A stretch of DNA of 17,392 nucleotides from an uncultured Saprospirales bacterium (GTDB lineage: Bacteria; Bacteroidota; Bacteroidia; Chitinophagales; Saprospiraceae). The stretch is from contig CALAZP010000240.1 in the NCBI GenBank assembly GCA_937926355.1, positions 1 to 17,392 on the forward strand. The letters run 5' to 3'. Positions 14,316 through 17,392 of the stretch are shown one piece after another. The notes under the pieces were generated by a model. That model was not told the DNA's origin. It made no database searches and was given only the letters and a program-made list of their open reading frames with translations. The position numbers were made by a program, and so were the translations under genes. Numbering within the stretch: the stretch's first letter is position 1; each line of letters opens with the position of its first letter.

Positions 14316-15292
14316 TTATGATTTACCCTTGTAGAAATCCAACCAATACTCTACCATCTCATCCATCATTTCTTCAAACGTGTAGTTTGGTTTCCAACCA
14401 GTCACTTCCCTTAGTTTAGATGAATCCCCCTTTAGATCCTCTAGCTCTTCAGGTCGGAGGTATTTTTCATCCACAGTAATATAGTCCTTCCAGTTCAGAT
14501 CGAGTTTGTTAAATACGAATTCTACAAGGTCCTGGACAGAGTGAGAGATTCCAGTTGCACATACGAAATCGTCGGGCTGTTCTAGCTGCAAAATCATCCA
14601 CATGGCTTCTACGTAATCCTTTGCATGACCCCAGTCTCTTGTAGCATTCAAATTACCTAGTGCTAGTTTATCTCTCATGCCGAGTTTAATTTCAACTGCG
14701 GTCTTTGCAACCTTATTTGTTACAAAGTTACTTCCCCTACGTGGAGACTCGTGATTAAAGAGGATACCATTTGAAATATACATTCCGTATGAGTTCCTAT
14801 AGTTTCTAGCAATGTTGTACCCAAACACCTTGGAACATCCGTAAGGTGATACCGGAATTAATGGTGTAGTCTCTCTTTGGAACCCATCATCATCAATGCT
14901 ATTACCAAACATTTCAGACGACGAAGCTTGGTATATTCTGATATTCTTATTAACAAGCTTAACTGCCTCTATCATATTTAGAACCCCTAGTCCCGTAGCA
15001 TTAGCAGTGTAGACTGGTTGATCGAAAGAGATTCTCACATGGGATTGTGCAGCTAAGTTATAAACCTCATCGGGGAAACCCTTTGAAGTACGAAAATTAA
15101 GGAGGACAAATCTGTTAAATCCGCATAATGTAACTGTACCTTTCCGAATATATGGTCCAGTCTAGAAGTTTGGTTTTCTGCAACAGAGTTTCTCTTTAAA
15201 GTGCCATGCACCTCATATCCCCTTTCCAATAGAAATTCTGCAAGGTATGAGCCGTCTTGCCCGTTGATTCCTGTTATAAGTGCTTTTTTCAT
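14316..15292 (-). CDS. gmd: GDP-mannose 4,6-dehydratase, interrupted by a frameshift
   Basis: Converts GDP-D-mannose to GDP-4-keto-6-deoxymannose with a tightly bound NADP cofactor (SDR superfamily). The gene lies in two frames: 15292-15053 encodes residues 1-79 with the Rossmann motif GINGQDG (8-14), and the rest resumes in another frame down to 14316. Inserting one base at the C4 run (plus-strand G4 at 15072-15075) restores VSP-DEVYNLAAQSHVRISF and one continuous protein of about 325 aa, within the usual family range. Catalytic residues then fall in SSSE (E127) and YGCSK (Y151, K155), with the conserved NGILFNHESPRRG and TRDWGHAKDYV downstream. Start ATG overlaps the colD stop (TAATG). Either a true null allele or a homopolymer error; otherwise the sequence looks well preserved. 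Confidence 0.88.
15072..15075 (-). other. gmd: Frameshift site in gmd (C4 run)
   Basis: The minus strand reads GTT TCC CCG ATG AGG and hits a stop five codons later. One extra C gives GTT TCC CCC GAT GAG GTT TAT AAC, restoring the family-conserved PDEVYNLAAQSHV. A canonical -1 slippery heptamer is not present. Confidence 0.8.
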
Positions 15293-16455
15293 TATGAGTT
15301 TCTTATGATTATTTCACAAATTCTATCAATATCTTCTTGTTGAAGCAATGGGTGGTTAGGTACGTATATACCTCTAGAATCAACTACTTCACAGTTGGGC
15401 AGTTTATTCTCACCATAGAGTTTTTTGTAAAAAGGCTGGGTCCCTATAGAGCCTGAAATTAGAGGTCTACAAGCAATGTTATTTTCTTCTAACTCTTTAA
15501 CAAGGGACATCTTTTTATCTTCGTCGTCTAAGATAACCGGGATAGCAAAGTTAGCTGTAAATGATTCCTGGAGCTCGGTAGGGAACCAGATTTTGCCTGA
15601 GAGTTTTTCCTTATAGTATAGGTAGTTTTCGTACCTTTTCTGAATGCTGTGATCCACTTTATCAAGTTGTCCAACACCTATGAAAGCTTGTAAATCAGTG
15701 CTCCTCAGATTAAATCCGGGTACGTAAAAGGAGTAAAGTGCAGAAAAATCACTAATTCCCCATTCTTCCCTTAATTCACTTTGTCTCTGCGGTGATAGAT
15801 CTCTGTCCCAACCATGACTTCTTAATTGGAGGAGTAAATTATACATGTCCCTATCATTGGTAGTAATCATACCACCCTCGATAGTACTCATGGTGTGACC
15901 AAAATACGTGGAAAAGGATGACATCAGACCAAAGTTACCAAGTCTTTTGCCTTTGTATGATGTTCCCTGCGATTCACAATTATCCTCTAATAGAACAACA
16001 TCATATTTTTCACAGAGATCAATTACTGCATCCATATCTGGGGATAGACCTAAAACTGAAACTAGAATAAGAGCAGCCGGGGATTCTTCCTTAAATACCT
16101 TTTCTAAATGCTCTAGATCAACGGATAGGTTCTCAAGGTTGCAATCTACTAAGACGGGCTCTAAATCAAATTGCAAAACTGGGGCTAGATCAGTAGCCCA
16201 GCAAAGAGACGGGACACAGAATTTGTTGTTCTTGAGCAGTCCTGCATGCTTAAGTGCATATACCATTAATAAGTTAGCTGATGATCCGGAGTTAACAAAA
16301 ACTGCATATTCACTACCGATCCAGTTAGCGAATTTATTTTCAAATTCCAAGGTCATTGGACCTTTAGTCAACCTTGGATATCCTTTTAGCCAATTAACTA
16401 ATTGGTCTACGTCATTGTTATTGATAGTATCCTGGATGAGATCTATTCTTTTCAT
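15292..16455 (-). CDS. colD: ColD-type GDP-4-keto-6-deoxymannose 3-dehydratase (PLP)
   Basis: A fold-type I PLP enzyme of the DegT/DnrJ/EryC1/StrS family. Substrate-loop and phosphate-site motifs are NSGSSANLL (55-63) and D157 in LLEDNCES for the PLP ring nitrogen. In ordinary sugar aminotransferases the segment SFSTYFGxxxx(T)xEGG carries the PLP lysine; here it reads SFSTYFGHTMSTIEGG with His187. This Lys-to-His change is the hallmark of ColD, which removes the C3 hydroxyl in GDP-colitose synthesis; E. coli ColD has H188 and 388 residues, against H187 and 387 here. The ATG shares one base with the upstream stop (TAATG), and gmd follows the same way, so the three genes are coupled. A related His-bearing 3-dehydrase (E1 type) is the main alternative, but lacks this length match. 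Confidence 0.88.
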   Translation of the reverse strand: MKRIDLIQDTINNNDVDQLVNWLKGYPRLTKGPMTLEFENKFANWIGSEYAVFVNSGSSANLLMVYALKHAGLLKNNKFCVPSLCWATDLAPVLQFDLEPVLVDCNLENLSVDLEHLEKVFKEESPAALILVSVLGLSPDMDAVIDLCEKYDVVLLEDNCESQGTSYKGKRLGNFGLMSSFSTYFGHTMSTIEGGMITTNDRDMYNLLLQLRSHGWDRDLSPQRQSELREEWGISDFSALYSFYVPGFNLRSTDLQAFIGVGQLDKVDHSIQKRYENYLYYKEKLSGKIWFPTELQESFTANFAIPVILDDEDKKMSLVKELEENNIACRPLISGSIGTQPFYKKLYGENKLPNCEVVDSRGIYVPNHPLLQQEDIDRICEIIIRNS

Positions 16456-17375
16456 TATGTTCTTGCTTTTTCGTAGTTATTTGATAACCATTCTATGGTT
16501 TCTTTTACTCCTTCCCTAAATGGCTTGAATTCGAAATCTGGTAAATCAGAGTCTGCTGGTTTTCTGAATTGTCCCTTAGGCTTATCTGGATCAAACACAA
16601 TATCCTCTTCAGGAATATTCAAAAGATCGCAGATAATATTTGCAACCTCCATTACTGAGAGCTCTTGCGTATTCACTGCCATGAAATGGTCGTTTAATTT
16701 CCAATTATCTAAAGCCCAGAGAATCATTTTTGCCAGATCCTCCGCATAAATAAATTGCCTTAATGGGCTTCCATCTCCCCAGATAACAAACTTTTCGTTG
16801 TTCTTCTTGCATAGGTAAGCCCTATGAATCATTCCTGCTACAAGGTGACTTGTCCTAAGATTAAAGTTGTCATGAGGACCATAAAGATTAGTGGGAACAA
16901 CAGAAAACCAATTCTTTCCTAGAACCTCACCAAGTATCTTTGTTTGATACCCGCCTAGTCTCTTTGCATACGCATAACCAGAATTAGAGGGGTGTGGAGG
17001 TCCAATGTCTATCTGATCTTTTGTAAGTGGGTAAGTTATATTCTCGTGGGGAAAGATACAAGTGGAAAGAATATTTACAAAATTATCTACCTTCAGCTCA
17101 AAGGCGGATCTCATCACATTGCTATTGATGTCAAAATTTTCTGCAAAGAATCTATCATTTCCATCCAGATTGGCCTGAAGCCCGCCAACAATTGCAGCTG
17201 CGTGGATTATCGTATCAACACCATTCTCATTAACCTGATGTGCTAAATACTCATGTGTTGCTTTGGGATCTAATAGGTCAGCATCTTTCCTAGTGTGAAA
17301 AACGTGCTCATCACCTAAAATGCTTTTAAATGCATTTCCTAACAAACCGGAGGACCCGGTAACAAGAATTTTCAA
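16455..17375 (-). CDS. fcl: GDP-4-keto-6-deoxy(dideoxy)mannose epimerase-reductase, Fcl/ColC family
   Basis: NADPH-dependent SDR enzyme that epimerises and reduces the 4-keto sugar nucleotide made by Gmd (GDP-L-fucose synthase) or by ColD (ColC, giving GDP-L-colitose). The Rossmann motif is GSSGLLG (7-13). Catalytic residues are S104 and C106 in LSTCIFP, Y134-x3-K138 in YAYAK, and H177 in TSHLVAGMI, matching S107, C109, Y136, K140 and H179 of E. coli Fcl. WGDGSPLRQFIYAEDLA (199-215) is the family signature. At 306 aa it is near the usual 320. The start is TTG at 17375: an in-frame TAA lies three codons upstream and no ATG occurs before the Rossmann motif. With ColD next door, ColC activity is the better reading; sequence alone does not separate the two. 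Confidence 0.86.
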   Translation of the reverse strand: MKILVTGSSGLLGNAFKSILGDEHVFHTRKDADLLDPKATHEYLAHQVNENGVDTIIHAAAIVGGLQANLDGNDRFFAENFDINSNVMRSAFELKVDNFVNILSTCIFPHENITYPLTKDQIDIGPPHPSNSGYAYAKRLGGYQTKILGEVLGKNWFSVVPTNLYGPHDNFNLRTSHLVAGMIHRAYLCKKNNEKFVIWGDGSPLRQFIYAEDLAKMILWALDNWKLNDHFMAVNTQELSVMEVANIICDLLNIPEEDIVFDPDKPKGQFRKPADSDLPDFEFKPFREGVKETIEWLSNNYEKART

Positions 17376-17392
17376 CTGAACTTAGAATTAAA

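Noticed and set aside
15065..15080. Programmed -1 frameshift in gmd
   Set aside because: The run TTTCCCCG does not match a slippery X XXY YYZ heptamer in the zero frame, and Gmd is not known to use frameshifting; an indel is simpler.
15908..16519. 203-aa plus-strand open frame
   Set aside because: Antisense to colD and the fcl end; no motifs, and a hydrophobic tail that arises from the complement of coding DNA.
1..17392. tRNA, rRNA, CRISPR array or insertion sequence
   Set aside because: Reading both strands by eye showed no cloverleaf, regular repeat-spacer array, transposase or terminal inverted repeats; a dedicated tRNA scan was not possible.

Overview
The window looks like part of a T4-type myovirus genome (Caudoviricetes, contractile tail). 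It encodes UvsX recombinase, a gp41-type replicative helicase, the gp47/gp46 recombination nuclease, tail-fibre and baseplate-like virion proteins, and two proteins that begin with T4-style capsid-targeting peptides. Every supported gene is on the minus strand, so transcription runs from high to low coordinates. The DNA is AT-rich and densely packed, with many 1-4 nt gene overlaps (TAATG, ATGA) and few Shine-Dalgarno sites. No bacterial housekeeping gene, tRNA, rRNA, CRISPR or insertion sequence is seen. The host cannot be named; scarce Shine-Dalgarno sites would suit a host that initiates largely without them (for example Bacteroidota), but this is only a hint. 

Reading in the direction of transcription: (1) 17375-14316 is a nucleotide-sugar cassette of a GDP-fucose-synthase/ColC-type epimerase-reductase, a ColD-type PLP 3-dehydratase with His in place of the usual catalytic Lys, and GDP-mannose 4,6-dehydratase (gmd), the last broken by a one-base frameshift. 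Together they fit conversion of GDP-mannose to GDP-L-colitose, a 3,6-dideoxysugar. (2) 14238-11316 encodes two Lys/Glu-rich proteins of 600 and 371 aa with N-termini resembling T4 internal-protein capsid-targeting sequences. (3) 11315-11087 is a 229-bp non-coding stretch with a hairpin, a short repeated motif and a promoter candidate. (4) 11086-5049 is a compact replication/recombination operon: uvsX, a 100-aa unknown, gp41, a 162-aa unknown, gp47, gp46. (5) 5002-1 is a virion module: a PKD-domain protein, a possibly baseplate-like protein, a 104-aa unknown, a collagen-like fibre with an Mtd-type N-terminus, and a large fibre-like protein that runs off the window start. 

Four gene-start gaps (before 14238, 5002, 3305 and 1840) carry almost the same minus-strand element, (G/A)ATATATA(G/A), 18-28 nt before the start codon. 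It resembles a variant T4 late promoter (TATAAATA) and marks the virion and internal-head transcription units, whereas the recombination operon has a different promoter candidate. The most notable content is the apparent phage-borne colitose pathway and the capsid-targeted proteins beside it.
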